A stretch of 64,000 bases of DNA from Phyllostachys edulis. Its lineage: Eukaryota; Streptophyta; Magnoliopsida; Poales; Poaceae. The stretch lies in NCBI GenBank assembly GCA_036346405.1, contig CM070568.1, positions 29,175,072 to 29,239,071 on the forward strand. The letters are read 5' to 3'. The position numbers were made by a program, and so were the translations under genes. Positions 1-11,492 of the stretch are shown here, in pieces. How positions within the stretch are numbered: the stretch's first letter is position 1; every line of letters starts with the position of its first letter. The notes under the pieces are model-generated. The model was not told the DNA's origin. It saw only the letters and a list, made by a program, of their open reading frames with translations, and ran no database searches.

Positions 1-159
1 GCCGTGGGGAGGCGTGTGGTGCTAGAACGAGAGGAGGCGATGAAGTGGCTGAACAACAACCGCTACCTCACCGTCGTTAACCACCTAGCTGACGCTGGCA
101 ACCCAGAGGCCTACTTCATCATCGGCCTCATGCTCGTCTTCGCACACCAGGACATGCAG
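1..159 (+). pseudogene. F-box family (At2g35280-like) gene relic, left part
   Basis: Reads in frame from base 1 with no stop until the transposon starts at 160. The peptide includes EEAMKWLNNNRYLTVVNHL and EAYFIIGLMLVFAHQD, which I recognise as the mid-region of plant F-box proteins of the At2g35280/At1g67340 type. It runs straight into the 5-bp duplication tgcag (155-159), and the frame resumes after the second tgcag at 10719-10723. The F-box itself would lie left of the window. Family assignment is from recalled similarity, not a search. Members of this family are thought to act as SCF ubiquitin-ligase substrate adaptors, but this copy cannot make a whole protein. Confidence 0.75.
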
Positions 160-420
160 TGATGAGGACATCGACCCTAAGGATGCAACCACTACTTCAG
201 CCCGCTGCACTGCATCCTCTACTTCAACTACATCTTCTCCAATTGGACTTTCAGCCACTTCAATGCCATATTCCCCAATTGGACCGAGCTACTTCTGCTC
301 CTACGAGCTGAGCTACATCTACATGTTATGGTGCTGCGTCTACATGCCATGGTTCTGCATCACCAATTATTGGCCTACTAGGTATATAATATATGGGTCG
401 ACTTGGCCCATAAGGCCCAT

Positions 421-3400
421 ATCTTTGGCACTTTGAAACAACCCAAAGTTACATTACCAATTTTAAATTAATAAAATATTATTTTTTATTAAATTTTATG
501 AGTTTTAAAAATAGTTTTAATGCTTTTCTGAACCTCCTATATATTTAAATGACAAAAATATAATTTATTGAGTTTTACGGATTTTTATTGGATTTAAAGT
601 TAAAAATAAAATTTTAATTATTTTTCTTGAGTTTTTTTTAATTTTCTGGAATTTTAAAAGCTCTTTCCTATTTATTTTAAATCCAAAATAATTTATTTGC
701 AAAATTGAATACCAATGTTAAGTTGAAAATATTGTATCTAAGTCCAAAATATCTTAGAAAATTTATGTGAATTTGTCCATAATTTTTGGACTCTATTTGC
801 TATTTTCTAAAACCCTAAAGGAATTATTTATATTTCTAAAATTGTTAAATTACCTAAAATCCGGGTTTCTTCTTCGGGCCGAAATCCTAGCCTTTAGCCT
901 TCTCCTTTTCCTTTCGTGGCCCAGCTCTAGCCAAAATCGGCCGGCACCATTTCCGTTCACGCTTGGCTCGGCCACCCTCTTCTCCCTCTCATGGCGATTC
1001 TTTGGCCCCACTACCACAGCTTCACTTCCACGCAGCCACCGCAGTGTCCTGCATAAGCATCACGCCCGCTCGTCACCTTGCCACGCCTCCCCGTCAAGCC
1101 CATGCCGTCGTCACCCTCAGCAGCTCCGTCCTCTGGCTATAAGTGTCACCCAAGCCGCCTTCGGTTACCCCTTACCATCCCCTTGTCTTCCCCCTCACAC
1201 CATGGAGCTCAAGCCATTGCCGTTCGTTCGGCCGCCGAGCACCGCTCGCCATTCTGGTCGTCTGGTGAGCTCCGGATGCCGCCGACCGCGTCACGCCACA
1301 CCCAGCACCACGAGGAGACGAAGCCCTCAACCAATTTCGGTGTTGGTCCACCAAGGAGCGCGCACGGGCCTTCTTCCCCGATTTCGGCCAATGCCGCCTC
1401 CACCGCTGCCACATCCTCTTCGGCGATGCACCTTCCAATTCCCCTCTCTGTGAGGATCTCCTAACCTCATCCTACCTCTCCTTGCCACTAATTAGTGCTC
1501 TTCTCCTCCACAGCACCGCTGCCACGTTGGTCTCCACGCGCCACCGCCGGTTGTCGCCGCCAGCCCGCCTCCGACCACCTCATCTCCCTCCGATTGCACC
1601 GGTGAGTTACCTCTGCTCCACTAGTGCTTGTGCTCCCTCCAATTTGGCCCCAAAGCCCTCTGAGCGCTGCCGCACCACTTCACCCCCGCGGCCAGCCGAC
1701 CACCCCGTGCCCTTGCCGCACCGCCACCGTGCCGCTTGAGCTCCAAGACCGCCACCCCTAGTCCCCTTGTTCCCCATGCATTTCATTTTTGTGGTTGCCG
1801 CCGCCTCGCCGCCACTTCCTCGCCAGCGACGAGCCGTGCTCCAAGCTGGCCACCACCTCTATCACTGCCCATTCTGCTCTCAGTGTGCATCCCCCTTCAG
1901 CTCTGTCTGTGTGTATGTATTCCTTTGATAGATATGTATGAAGGCTGAGAGTTCAGTAGCGAAAACTAGGATTTACCTCATAGTGTTAGCTAAAGTTCAT
2001 AAGTTGCAGGTATTTTGTCAGTACTTAGTAACCTTATTAGCCAATTGATTAGAGTAGTGTGTTAAATGAAAATTTAACTTGTTAGGAGCATGCACTTGTA
2101 AGGCAAACTACTCACTACTAACCAGTTTTGTGAATGTTTGTGGACCACTCAAATGGATTAGCAAAGATTGAAGATAAAAATTGAGAAGAGTTTAGATAGT
2201 GACAGATCATGTCAGAAAAAGGTCTGTGTTGTCTGTTATATGAATAGAGTAGGTAATATGAATTTGTCAGTGAGCTAGGGACATCCTAATACAATTAGTT
2301 AAAACATGGTATTGATGCAATCAGTTACTTGATCACTCAATTATACTTTGACAAATGGATAATTGAATTAGTACGAAGATCAGTTGACAAACACTACAAA
2401 TCAGAAAATTTTCCTCTAAGATTAAATACATGAACAGAGAAGGTGATCTGAATTTAACAGTAGGTTGAGGATTTAGCTAATGCAAGCAGTTAGAAAGTTT
2501 TCAATTCACCATTGAGCATTTCTTTGTCAGTTTATGAATAGAGTTTTATGCTTACTGGAAATCTGAAATCTACAATAGGATAATGTTTTTGGCTAACCAT
2601 CTTGTAGCTGACATTGAACTAGTCAAGGGAGTTAACAAAAATTTGAAGTATGATTTATCAATAAGTTAAACAGCACCTTAAACTAGAGGAACCACTTTAA
2701 GAGAAGGAAAGAATAAGAGAAGGTAGTGAATGACAAGTTATTTTGTCAGTAGGGTTAATAACATGACTAACTCTAGTGGTTATAGTTTAATTCAATTAGT
2801 CAGTTTGCATCTACCTAACAAAACTAGCCAAATCTGAATTTTGTTGTTTGAAAGAAGTAGCTAGTAACACTTAGCACTTTAGTTCAGAGAACTGTTCTTT
2901 TGTAAGTTGCATGAACCAAGATTGTTAGTTGGAACCTTGAGTTGACAGTAGACTAAATAGCTTTTTAACACAAATAGTTAAGTAAGATAATTAGTCAATT
3001 AAGCAATATAATTAGCAAAATAAAATCCTGAGCTAGTAAGAAAATTAGTTAAACAGCAAATCCTGTTCTATGAAAAATTGAACAGAGGAGTGTTTTGTTG
3101 ATAATCCGAAAAGACAATAGGATAATAAACCTTGTAACTATCACTAGGCCACTCAAATGGATTAACAGAACTGGAGATTGAAATCTAAAGGGAAGGTTCA
3201 GTGAGCTAATTAACCAAGGAATGAGTTGATTAGGCAAAAGAAATAAGAGGATTGATTTTAACTGTATGATCATCGTGGTTGTATACATAGAATGCTTGGA
3301 GCAAGTGCTTGTGAGTACTAGGTAGCCTGTTAAGGAAGACAATATCACCTAGGTTCTAGGTATCATCCGTCGTCATCCTTTCTCAATAGTAGAACCCTTC

Positions 3401-3483
3401 ATGATCCGAAAGCATATATGAGAGTATTACCTAACCAGGTAATCTCTCCTATCTAGGTAACGAGTGAGGAATGTTTATGTGAA

Positions 3484-3514
<31 letters not shown>

Positions 3515-5392
3515 CTGTTAGATCTATCTACTTTTGTCTGTAGTATTTCCTTCATCAGCTTACTTGATTGTACTTTCGTCTGCAGTATTCCTTTCATCAA
3601 CTCCCTTCGGATATACTTTGTCTAAAGAATTTCCTTCATCAACTCCACTAGGTAATATTAGTTTCATCTGAAGTACTTCCGTCCTTCAAGATGTTGTTAA
3701 AAATATGTTTATTTTCGCCTGAAGTGTTTCCTTTATTTGAATTTGGTTTGTTTTCGCGTATAGATTTCAACGACTCCGGGGAAACCGGGAGTATTTGAAG
3801 AATCAGATTCCGACGCCGTTTAAGAACAACAACTAAATAAGCAATGCAAGTTACATCCTTTGATCATGTTCAAATCCCAGTATTTAAAATTACTTAAATT
3901 CTGTTTTAAATTATGATTGCATGTGTATTTCTATTCAATGTAATTTAAATACCTGTTTTAAATTATAGTTATTCCTAATACCTTGGTATAGCCAAATTTT
4001 GCTATTGAATTAGTCATTCCTTGACACCATAGTTAAAACCTGGTTGGTACATTAGAATGACCAGAACATGTTGGAAAATTTCGCTTAGCAATGCTTAGAC
4101 CCGAAATATTTGATTTGGGGAAATTTGGCCAAAATGTCAATTATGATTTAAATGCGCCTATGGTATTGGTTTACCATAGGACTTTTGCAAATGATTTTTG
4201 AAAAGCAAACAAAATAAAAATTGGTTTGGACTTAGGCGAAATGGCTATTTGGTGGGTGTTGGTTTATGCACGGACTCAATCCGAGTATGGGTTGATGCCC
4301 AGGGGTTCTTTTGGAAAGTCGCCCAAGTCAGTTAAGGACCAGTCTTCAAGCTGCATCTTGCTACGCCCCATCATACTACCGCATACTACCGCATGTCCTG
4401 TGTGGGCGGGACTTGGTTAACTAATTTGCAATGTTTGACCGTGGTTGTACCATTCGGTTGCGTGGGTGTCTTTTATGACCTACTTTTATAATCCCACATG
4501 GCACAAGAGGGGGCTCATTCCGGCGGATGGTTCAATCCAAAGGAGGCGAAACCTTAGCGAGGCGGGACTACGGTGGAATGGCGTACTGTAAAGGCCTTGT
4601 CACGTACTCTAGACTGCTTACCTAAGGAAGTGAGCAATGGTACCGATGGGTGCCAAACAAACTAGAGAAGTCGTGTCTTGTGGGTAAAGTTGTACAACCT
4701 CTGCAAAGTGTAAAACTATTCGAATAGTCGTGTCCACGGTCAAGGACATGCTAGCAAAGCCACTCAAAGTTAGATTTTGGCTTTGTTTTCAAAAGACTTG
4801 TTAAATGGTTTTGGATTTCTATCCAAATGGGAAATTGGACGGATAGCCATGTGATAGGAGGGTATGCTTCACCATTCTTGTGTGAATGTTATCTGACTAT
4901 AAAATTGAGATTTTAGAAAATAAATTTTAGTTATAGAATATGTGCCTTGGAACTTAGTACAAGTATTTAAAGAAAAACATTGCTTTATGCAAAATAAACC
5001 CTATAAGCCATCCTTTGTTATAACTCTCATGCATTATAATATGTTATTGGGTGTAACTTGGTGGAGTACATTCATTTGTACTCACCTTGCTTAATAAATT
5101 GTTGATCAGAGGAAAAAGACTTCGCAACTGTTGAAGATCTCGATGACTAGGCCGCTACCCCGGTCAATTGCACGTGATGATTAGCCGGGGCTCTCTTGCT
5201 TTTCTTCGTCTTCATTGTGTTTGTCCTTTGTTGGCTCGAAAGCCTTTCTGATAATAAAACTCTAACTATTATTTAATAAATGCGTGATATGGATTTGTTA
5301 TCATTTTGTTTAACTGTGTACTCTAGCTACTGTTCATGGGACTAGAGTGGAATGCACAGAGGATTTAGGAGAGTTAATCCCGGGTCCTTACA
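421..5392 (+). mobile_element. Long LTR 'A' (solo, gypsy type) nested in an LTR
   Basis: About 5 kb without a long conserved protein. Its end (…GGGTCCTTACA at 5392), its AT-rich start with TTTTCTGGAATTTT, the block around 3741-3880 and the block around 4400-4760 (AGGCGAAACCTTAGCGAGGC, TGTACAACCTCTGCAAAGTG) all have counterparts in the LTRs at 19560-22700 (inverted) and 28391-40588. It is therefore a third, more diverged copy of that LTR family. The left end lacks the TGTAACATCC start and I found no TSD, so it is probably 5'-truncated or rearranged. A 1.4-kb AT-rich block at about 1960-3360 has no match in the other copies. The GC-rich reading frames at 767-1948 are proline/serine low-complexity and I do not regard them as genes. 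Confidence 0.7.
3487..3514. repeat. (TC)n microsatellite
   Basis: About 14 uninterrupted TC units inside LTR A. Confidence 0.95.
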
Positions 5393-5883
5393 CCGCCCAC
5401 CCTAGGGAGGTTGTACTGTTTATGTGAATAGTACCCATGAACAGTACCACCTGCCCTAGGGTTCCCACCTCCTGGCCGTCCTCCTCATATAGGAGCCACC
5501 GCCCTTTAGCAAAATTCGGGTTTTGTTGATTGAAGTTTAGCTTTGCTACTTTATACTTTGTCCTCTTGTTCGATGAGATCAACAGCGACATTGTTCTTCG
5601 GAACCCCACTTATCAATACACTTTCAATTCATATTCGCAATTTCAGATTGCTTATTTATCTTGTTCTTGTGTGCTGCTTCGGTGTATACAGGAATTGATC
5701 TTCGTGATCAGGTCATCCGGGTATTCGTGCACGGTTGATAACGACTTGTCGAGCAGTTCAGCAATTGCGTGGTTTCGAGCCTTGCGAGTTCGTAGCAAGG
5801 ATCATGAGAGTTGAGCGACTACTACCGAACTTATCTTCTCATCGAAAGATTGGGCCAGAACACGACCTTGGTGGTTCATCAAG

Positions 5884-5895
5884 TGGTATCAGAGC
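5884..5895 (+). promoter_or_regulatory. Primer-binding site, initiator-Met tRNA
   Basis: TGGTATCAGAGC starts three bases downstream of the 5' LTR end and is the standard plant LTR-retrotransposon priming sequence complementary to the 3' end of initiator-Met tRNA. Confidence 0.92.
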
Positions 5896-6242
5896 TACAG
5901 TTCATCGGTGAGATTTTTTTTCTACAGTCCATAAAGCCACGAAAATCACAAAAAAAATAGGGTTAGTTCATATTGTCCAAACCAATTTGAGCCTTTGCAA
6001 TTTTCTTTTTGGTATTTTGCTTGTTGAATTTTTGGTTACATCGTCGTGTTAGTTGCTGATCTCTAGTTTAGTTGGAGTCTAGTTCGTCATTGTCTAGTCG
6101 CATCTCGTGTTTCTTTCGCGTAGCTTGATCTTGCTTACAATCTGTTCTTGGTGTGTGTAGCTTCATCTTTGTCTTTTCGCATCTTGTGTTTAATTGCTCC
6201 CTACCGCGCCACCATCATCCTCTGCCTTTGCACTACCGCGCC

Positions 6243-6304
6243 CACCAGAGGGATTTCCGCGACCACCAGAGGGATTGCCGCGACCACCAGAGTTGCTGCC
6301 GTCC
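6243..6304 (+). repeat. 21-bp direct repeat, three copies, in the retrotransposon leader
   Basis: The unit CACCAGAGGGATTTCCGCGAC and two close variants are head to tail in a GC-rich, C-rich patch (about 6190-6540) of an otherwise AT-rich leader. Open frames across it are low-complexity and overlap on both strands, so I do not call a gene. Confidence 0.75.
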
Positions 6305-7825
6305 CTTATCGTGTCCTGTCGTGGCCACCATCCTCTTGCTTGCGGCAAGCAGTATCGCTTGCCGCCTCCACCGATCAACTTCGCGGCGACCACCACCATA
6401 TGCATTTGCTTTGCGGAAGCTATTGCCGTGACAATCACCTTCCCTGTCGCGCCTCAAATCTCCTTGCCATGGCCACCGTAGCCCCTGCCTACCGCGGTCA
6501 ACAACGAATCCTGCTGCCGCATGCCATATCACTGCCGAGGTAAGCAAAAAGCCTGTCGTCGCTGCCCTTCCACTACGTGGCAGCCAAACCCTAAACAGTT
6601 TGATTTTGGTTGTTTTGAAAGAGAAGAAAAAAAGGATTTGATTGATTTCGGTTGTGCCCACCCAACTGCCCAAGATTGGTTTCGGGTCTTCAGAGTGAGA
6701 GACACAGACAGAGAGAGAAAAAAGAAAAAAGAGGAAAAGAAGAAAAAAAAACAGAGAGACAAACAAAATTGGTGGAGCCCTTTCCGAAAATTGAAAAGCC
6801 CATGAAACCTTGGCCAAATCTAGTGAAAATAAGTGGAACCCTTCTTCATACATCTACAAGATTCCACAAAAAAATTGGGCATGTTTGGTCCACGGGATCA
6901 AAAGATATGGCAGTTTCAATTTGAGGCCGAAACGAATTCGAGTCCGTTTCCGACACACCTTTAGTAAAACAGGCATAACTTTTGCATACGGCGTCAGAAT
7001 TCAACGTTTTTGGACTTTTCAAGAAGCTAACGACGACGCGCATCCAATAAAAATGATTGGTAAAACCTAGTAGCCCTCCAAGACCCCCAAAATCGGCCAT
7101 CTTTGGCCCTGAATTCGCGTCGCAAGTTTTTAGTTTCTGTTTTTGCCGATTCTTTCAATCTTCCCTTCGGAATTTGGGGTTTGCCTCAACTGCAAAGTTG
7201 TAGATCTCATTGAAACCTTTCAAATGAGTATATATAAGCCATATAGAACTTTGCTTTTTTTATCTCTTGAGACTAACTATTGTTTCTGCTTAAACTAGAG
7301 GGCTGTTTACGTTGCACGTTATTCTGTTTTTGTGCTCTACATCACGTGAATAATCTTGTGCCCTACAAAGAAGTTTGAGTATATTGGTTAGCATCTCTCC
7401 TAGCACTTGTTGTGAGGTTTTCCAATGCTTACATCAAGTCATATTTATCTTTGCGTGTGCATACATACACATCTCTTAGTAGGGCTTTGATTAGCTATTT
7501 TTGATTAGGCTAGGATCAGCAACATTGACTAGTACGTTGAACAATTTTTCAACTTGCATTAACTGATTTGATTATTGTTGATCCTTGCTACCATATTGAA
7601 GCCTTCCGAGCTCCACTTCCTACTAACTCAGCAGGTACCGTTCCTCGCAATCGTTGGGCTATTCACAAGTGAGAGTATCACGAACCAGCCACCGGTTGTA
7701 CCACCTCCTTACTGCAGAGCTTGTAAGAACTTGGTAAGGCGTTGTGATAGTGACTTGTGAAACTCCAGAACCAGTAGTTCAAAGGGACATATACACTGTG
7801 ATTTGTTCTTTGTTTTCTACTAACA

Positions 7826-9113
7826 ATGGCAGGGTCACACAGATCTACACATGGTGGAAACAACAACGACCACACTTTGGAGCATGCGGGTGAGGGATCT
7901 CTCACACCTCGCACGAGAGAGCTCGTGCGGCACATTGAGTATTCGCTCGGTGAGAGTGTTCGTGATGCCTTGGATAAGATCAATGACAACCTCGCGGCAC
8001 TCCACACACGCGTTGCGCTCCTCGAACGTCAGCCACTTGCTGAAACCAGGACCCATGATCATGAGGCAAGAGTGGAGGACCCTCCTGCTCGCCGCACACC
8101 ACCTATTGCCTACTCTTGGGCAGATGAGGTGGAAGAAGAAGATTTGAACAACTAAAATGCTGATATAAAAACTGATGGAGTCAATGTGCACAATGACCGT
8201 AACCATCGTCGGATTCGTCATAATCGTCAAGGTATGGAAAGAAATCAACGTGAGGTATGTGACCATAATGATGCATTTGGTAAAATTAAATTCACTATAC
8301 CTTCTTTTGCTGAAAAATATGATCCTGATGCTTATCTCACAAGAGAGCTTACCGTAGAATAAAATTTTGCTTGTCATGAATTCCCTAAAGATAAGAAAGT
8401 TAGGGCTGCCACTAGTGAGTTTTCTGATTTTGCATCTATTTGATGGAGTGAATATGGTCGTACTCATCAGGACATACCTAGAACATGGAATGCTTTGAAG
8501 AGAGCAATGAGACATAGGTTTGTACCTTCATATTATTCACGTGACTTGCTTAATAAATTACAACGCTTAAAACAAGATAGTAGTTCTGTAGAGGACTATT
8601 ATCAAGAATTGCAAACTGGTTTGTTGCGTTGTGGTTTAGAAGAAACTGAAAATACTAAGATGGCTATATTTTTGGGAGGTTTAAACCGTGAAATTCAGGA
8701 TATTTTAGATTATAAAGAATATAATTCTATCACACATTTGTTCCATCTTGCTTATAAAGCTGAAAGAGAAGTGCAGGGTCGACAATCTCGCTTTAGGGGC
8801 AATATTAGAGGATCTTTTGCAGGTCGGCCAATTCGGCAACAACACATAGCACCTTCCTCCACTTCTGGCCGAGATGCACCCTCCTCAAGACGTGCACCCC
8901 CTGCTGCTCCTTCCACACTTGCACATATCCTTGATGCAAGCAAATAAGCAAAGGTACAAGTCCCTACAAAAAGTGCTTCTTCCGTTGCTTCTATAGGGGG
9001 ATCAAAAGATGTACAATGTCACTGTTGCAAGAGATTTGGGCACTTGATGCGTGATTGTCCAAGTCAGCGAGCTTTACTTATCAAGAACAATGGTGGGTAC
9101 ACTTCACCTAGCA
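7826..9113 (+). pseudogene. Retrotransposon gag (degenerate)
   Basis: One continuous frame starting MAGSHRSTHGG carries an N-terminal coiled region, then FAEKYDPDAYL, and a typical gag (retrotrans_gag, PF03732-like) core: AMRHRFVPSYYSRDLLNKLQ, QDSSSVEDYYQEL, KMAIFLGGLNREIQDIL. It is followed by one CX2CX4HX4C zinc knuckle, CHCCKRFGHLMRDC, at about 9019-9060. In-frame stops lie at 8153-8155, about 8358, about 8441 and 8945-8947, so full-length capsid protein cannot be made. Gag would form the particle that packages element RNA. The frame is lost near 9115, where the next reading frame begins. Confidence 0.85.
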
Positions 9114-9114
9114 A

Positions 9115-9944
9115 TTAAGGAAGAACATATTTTAGTTGCAACTAATAATGCAGGTGATGAAACTGAGGAAGAACAATTAGGCCATGAGACATCTGACAAG
9201 TACCAAAGCCTAGTTGTCCAACGTGTGCTAATTGCTCAAATGGAGTTTGCTGAACAAAATCAACGCCATACCTTGTTTCAATCAAAGTTTGTCATCAAGG
9301 AACATTCATGCAAAGTCACCATCAATGGCGAAAGTTGCAACAACCTTACTAGCACAGACATAGTCGAGAAGCTTGGCTTGATCACAACTCAACACCCTCA
9401 TCCTTACTACATTCAATGGATAAATTCTTGTGGTAAGTTGAAGGTGACTAAACTTGTGCACATACATTTTTCTATTGGATCATATCATGACTATGTTGAT
9501 TGCGATGTCGTACCTATACAAGCATGCCCGTTATTGTTAGGTAGACCTTGGCAATATGATAGATATACTGAACATCATGGTAGATCTAATCATTATACTT
9601 TCACATATAAAGAAAAGAAAATCACTTTGTTACCAATGTCTCCTGCTGCCATATTAAAGGATGAATTAGAAAGAACTGAGAGAACAACTAAGGAGAAGAC
9701 AAAAATTGATCATAAGATTAAAGCTCCAAGTCAAATTAAATTGAAAGCCCCTGCTCTTGTTATGTTAGCTACAAAATCTGATTGCATTGCTATGGAAAAA
9801 TATGAATCTGAATGTTATACTATGGTTTGCAAAGAATCTCCGTGTCCATTAGAAGAAATGTGTGTTTATTTGCCTCCTGTTGCTACTAACCTCTTGCAGA
9901 AGAGTGATGACTTAGAGAAAATGATTGAGTCGAGGATGACTTAA
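9115..9944 (+). pseudogene. Retropepsin-like region following gag
   Basis: After a one-base frame change at about 9115 an open frame runs to 9944. It carries HSCKVTINGESCNNLTSTDI, then CDVVPIQACPLLLGRPWQYD, the layout of plant gypsy gag-aspartyl-protease domains (flap region and the LLLGRPWQ motif). The position where family members have the active-site Asp (consensus IDGGS/IDxGS) reads N here (INGES), so the protease is probably inactive. The region ends with a charged linker (ELERTERTTKEKTK) and stops 17 bases before the 3' LTR, leaving no room for reverse transcriptase. Confidence 0.75.
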
Positions 9945-9950
9945 ATTCAA

Positions 9951-9961
9951 GAAAGGGAGGA
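9951..9961 (+). promoter_or_regulatory. Polypurine tract
   Basis: GAAAGGGAGGA directly abuts the TG start of the 3' LTR. This is the expected plus-strand priming site. Confidence 0.85.
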
Positions 9962-10718
9962 TGATGAGGACATCGACCATAAGGATGCAACCACTACTTC
10001 AACCCACTGCACTGCATCCTCTACTTCAACTACATCTTCTCCAATTGGACTTTCGGCTACTACAGTGCCATATTCCCCAATTGGACTGAGTTACTTCTGC
10101 TCCTATGAGCTGAGCTACGTCTACATACCATGGTGCTGCGTCTACATGCTATGGTGCTGCGTCACCAATTATTGGCCCACTGGCTATGTAATATATGGGC
10201 CGACTTGGCCCATAAGGCCCATATACTAGCTGGCCACCCTAGGGAGGCCATACTGTTCACGTGAACAGCACCCATAAACAGTACCACCGGCCCTAGGGTT
10301 CCCACCTCCTGGCCGTCCTCCTCATATAGGAGCCGCCGCCCTTAAGCAAAATTTGGGTTTTGTTGATTGAAGTTTAGCTTTGCTACTTTATACTTTGTCC
10401 TCTTGTTCGGCAAGATCAACAGCGACATTGTTCTTCAGAACGCCACTTATCAATACACTTTCAATTCCTATTCGCAATTTTAGATTGCTTATTTATCTTG
10501 TTCTTGCGTGCTGCTTCGGTGCATGCAGGAATTGATCTTTGTGATCAGGTCATCCGGGTATTCGTGCATGGTTGATAATGACTTGTCGAGCAATTCAGCG
10601 ATTGTTTGGTTTCGTGCCTTGCGAGTTCGTAGCCAGGATCATGAGAGTTGAGCGACTACTACCAAACTTATATTCTCATCGTAAGATCGGGCCAGAACAG
10701 GACCTTTGTGGTTCATCA
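9962..10718 (+). repeat. 3' LTR of the gag-only element (intact, 757 bp)
   Basis: TGATGAGG…GTTCATCA, with the tgcag duplication on its outer side. It is colinear with both pieces of the 5' LTR and differs by scattered substitutions, so the insertion is not very recent. Confidence 0.9.
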
Positions 10719-11136
10719 TGCAGCATGGCCACGTGTTTCTCGAACGGAGGGCCATCGCCGGCCACAAGGCCGCGGCCTACATGCTCGGCCTCCTCCTCTA
10801 TAAGGCCGGCGAGGCGCGCGACGTTTAGAAGCAATACATCAGCCAGGTCGAGGGCGAGCCGGCCGGCGGGTGCGAGACGCCCAAGAGGACCAACCGGGAG
10901 TGCAAGCGGTGCCGAAGGCTTGCTGCGGACGCAGTCCAGGTAGTGATGTGGAAGATGGTTGGGCGCGAGGTTTGGGTGTGGAGTCTTTGTCGGAGGGCGG
11001 CCATCGGGGCACGAGCACCACCGCGGCGTGATTTGAAGGGTGGGACGACTACGTCGTCTTCTATCGTGATGACTGTATGATTAGGCATAACTACGCCAGG
11101 TTATTTGCACAGGTGTTGAACTACTTGTTAAATTAG
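10719..11136 (+). pseudogene. F-box family gene relic, right part
   Basis: Continues the reading frame of bases 1-159 after the retrotransposon. HGHVFLERRAIAGHKAAAYM is followed by LGLLLYKAGEARD, a Sel1-like helix pair, then a lysine/arginine/cysteine stretch TNRECKRCRRLAADAV. There is an in-frame TAG at 10826-10828. Near 10975 the homologous frame shifts, and the C terminus is then read in another frame as GWDDYVVF, DDCMIRHNYARLFAQ and VLNYLLN, with a stop at 11134-11136. A further in-frame stop lies just before GWDDY. The ending resembles the MYND-like tail of this family. The gene is therefore dead three ways: insertion, nonsense and frameshift. The GC-rich coding sequence contrasts with the AT-rich transposon around it. 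Confidence 0.75.
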
Positions 11137-11195
11137 CTTTTTTTTTAGTGATACCCCTGATGCTAGCAGCCAAAAACAAAACATTTTTTAGATGT

Positions 11196-11378
11196 AGAAG
11201 GAACTATCACAGGCTGTTTAGTGGAACAAACTGTCTGTGATATAATAAATATCACAGATGGAAATTACAAACAACCGTCTGTGATATTTACTTATTACAG
11301 ATGGTTATTACAAATAACCGTCGGTGATAAGTACTTATCACAGACAGTTTGTGGTTGGAACCGTCTGTGATATTTTGC
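11196..11378. repeat. CACTA subterminal repeat array 1
   Basis: About eight copies, in both orientations, of ATCACAGACGGTT with variants, pairing as short hairpins. In En/Spm-class elements such motifs bind the element's DNA-binding protein. No terminal inverted repeat is attached. Confidence 0.85.
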
Positions 11379-11492
11379 ATGCTACTACAAAAAACCAACT
11401 ACTTCACAAATATGCCATAAATTACAACAATGATACACACACATACTCTTTTCCAACCACTTGATATGGTCTAGAATGCACTCCATCTTCAA

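Larger units (their letters stand above)
160..5881 (+). repeat. 5' LTR of the gag-only element, split by solo LTR A
   Basis: Bases 160-420 and about 5393-5881 align to the two halves of the intact 3' LTR (9962-10718). The break falls just after a GGCCCATAT motif. About ten bases present in the 3' LTR at the break (ACTAGCTGG) are missing here, so the foreign LTR was not a simple clean insertion. Confidence 0.85.
160..10718 (+). mobile_element. Non-autonomous gypsy-type LTR retrotransposon (gag/protease only)
   Basis: Both LTRs begin TGATGAGGACATCGACC and end GTTCATCA, and the element is flanked by the identical 5-bp duplication tgcag (155-159 and 10719-10723). The primer-binding site TGGTATCAGAGC (initiator-Met tRNA) lies at 5884-5895, three bases after the 5' LTR, and the polypurine tract GAAAGGGAGGA at 9951-9961 abuts the 3' LTR. 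The internal part is about 4.1 kb: a long leader (5896-7825), a gag frame and a retropepsin-like frame. There is no reverse transcriptase, RNase H or integrase, so it would depend on a partner in trans. This fits the class described in plants as LTR retrotransposons carrying only GAG. The 5' LTR is interrupted by another LTR (about 421-5392). Confidence 0.88.

Noticed and set aside
767..1948. Long overlapping GC-rich open frames in LTR A
   Set aside because: Pro/Ser/His/Arg low-complexity composition, open on both strands, inside an LTR. They match no family I know; similar frames appear in the other GC-rich LTR patches.
6147..6853. Possible gene in the GC-rich leader of the gag-only element
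   Set aside because: Several mutually overlapping frames on both strands, rich in Pro, Arg and Trp from the 21-bp repeats. No family motif.
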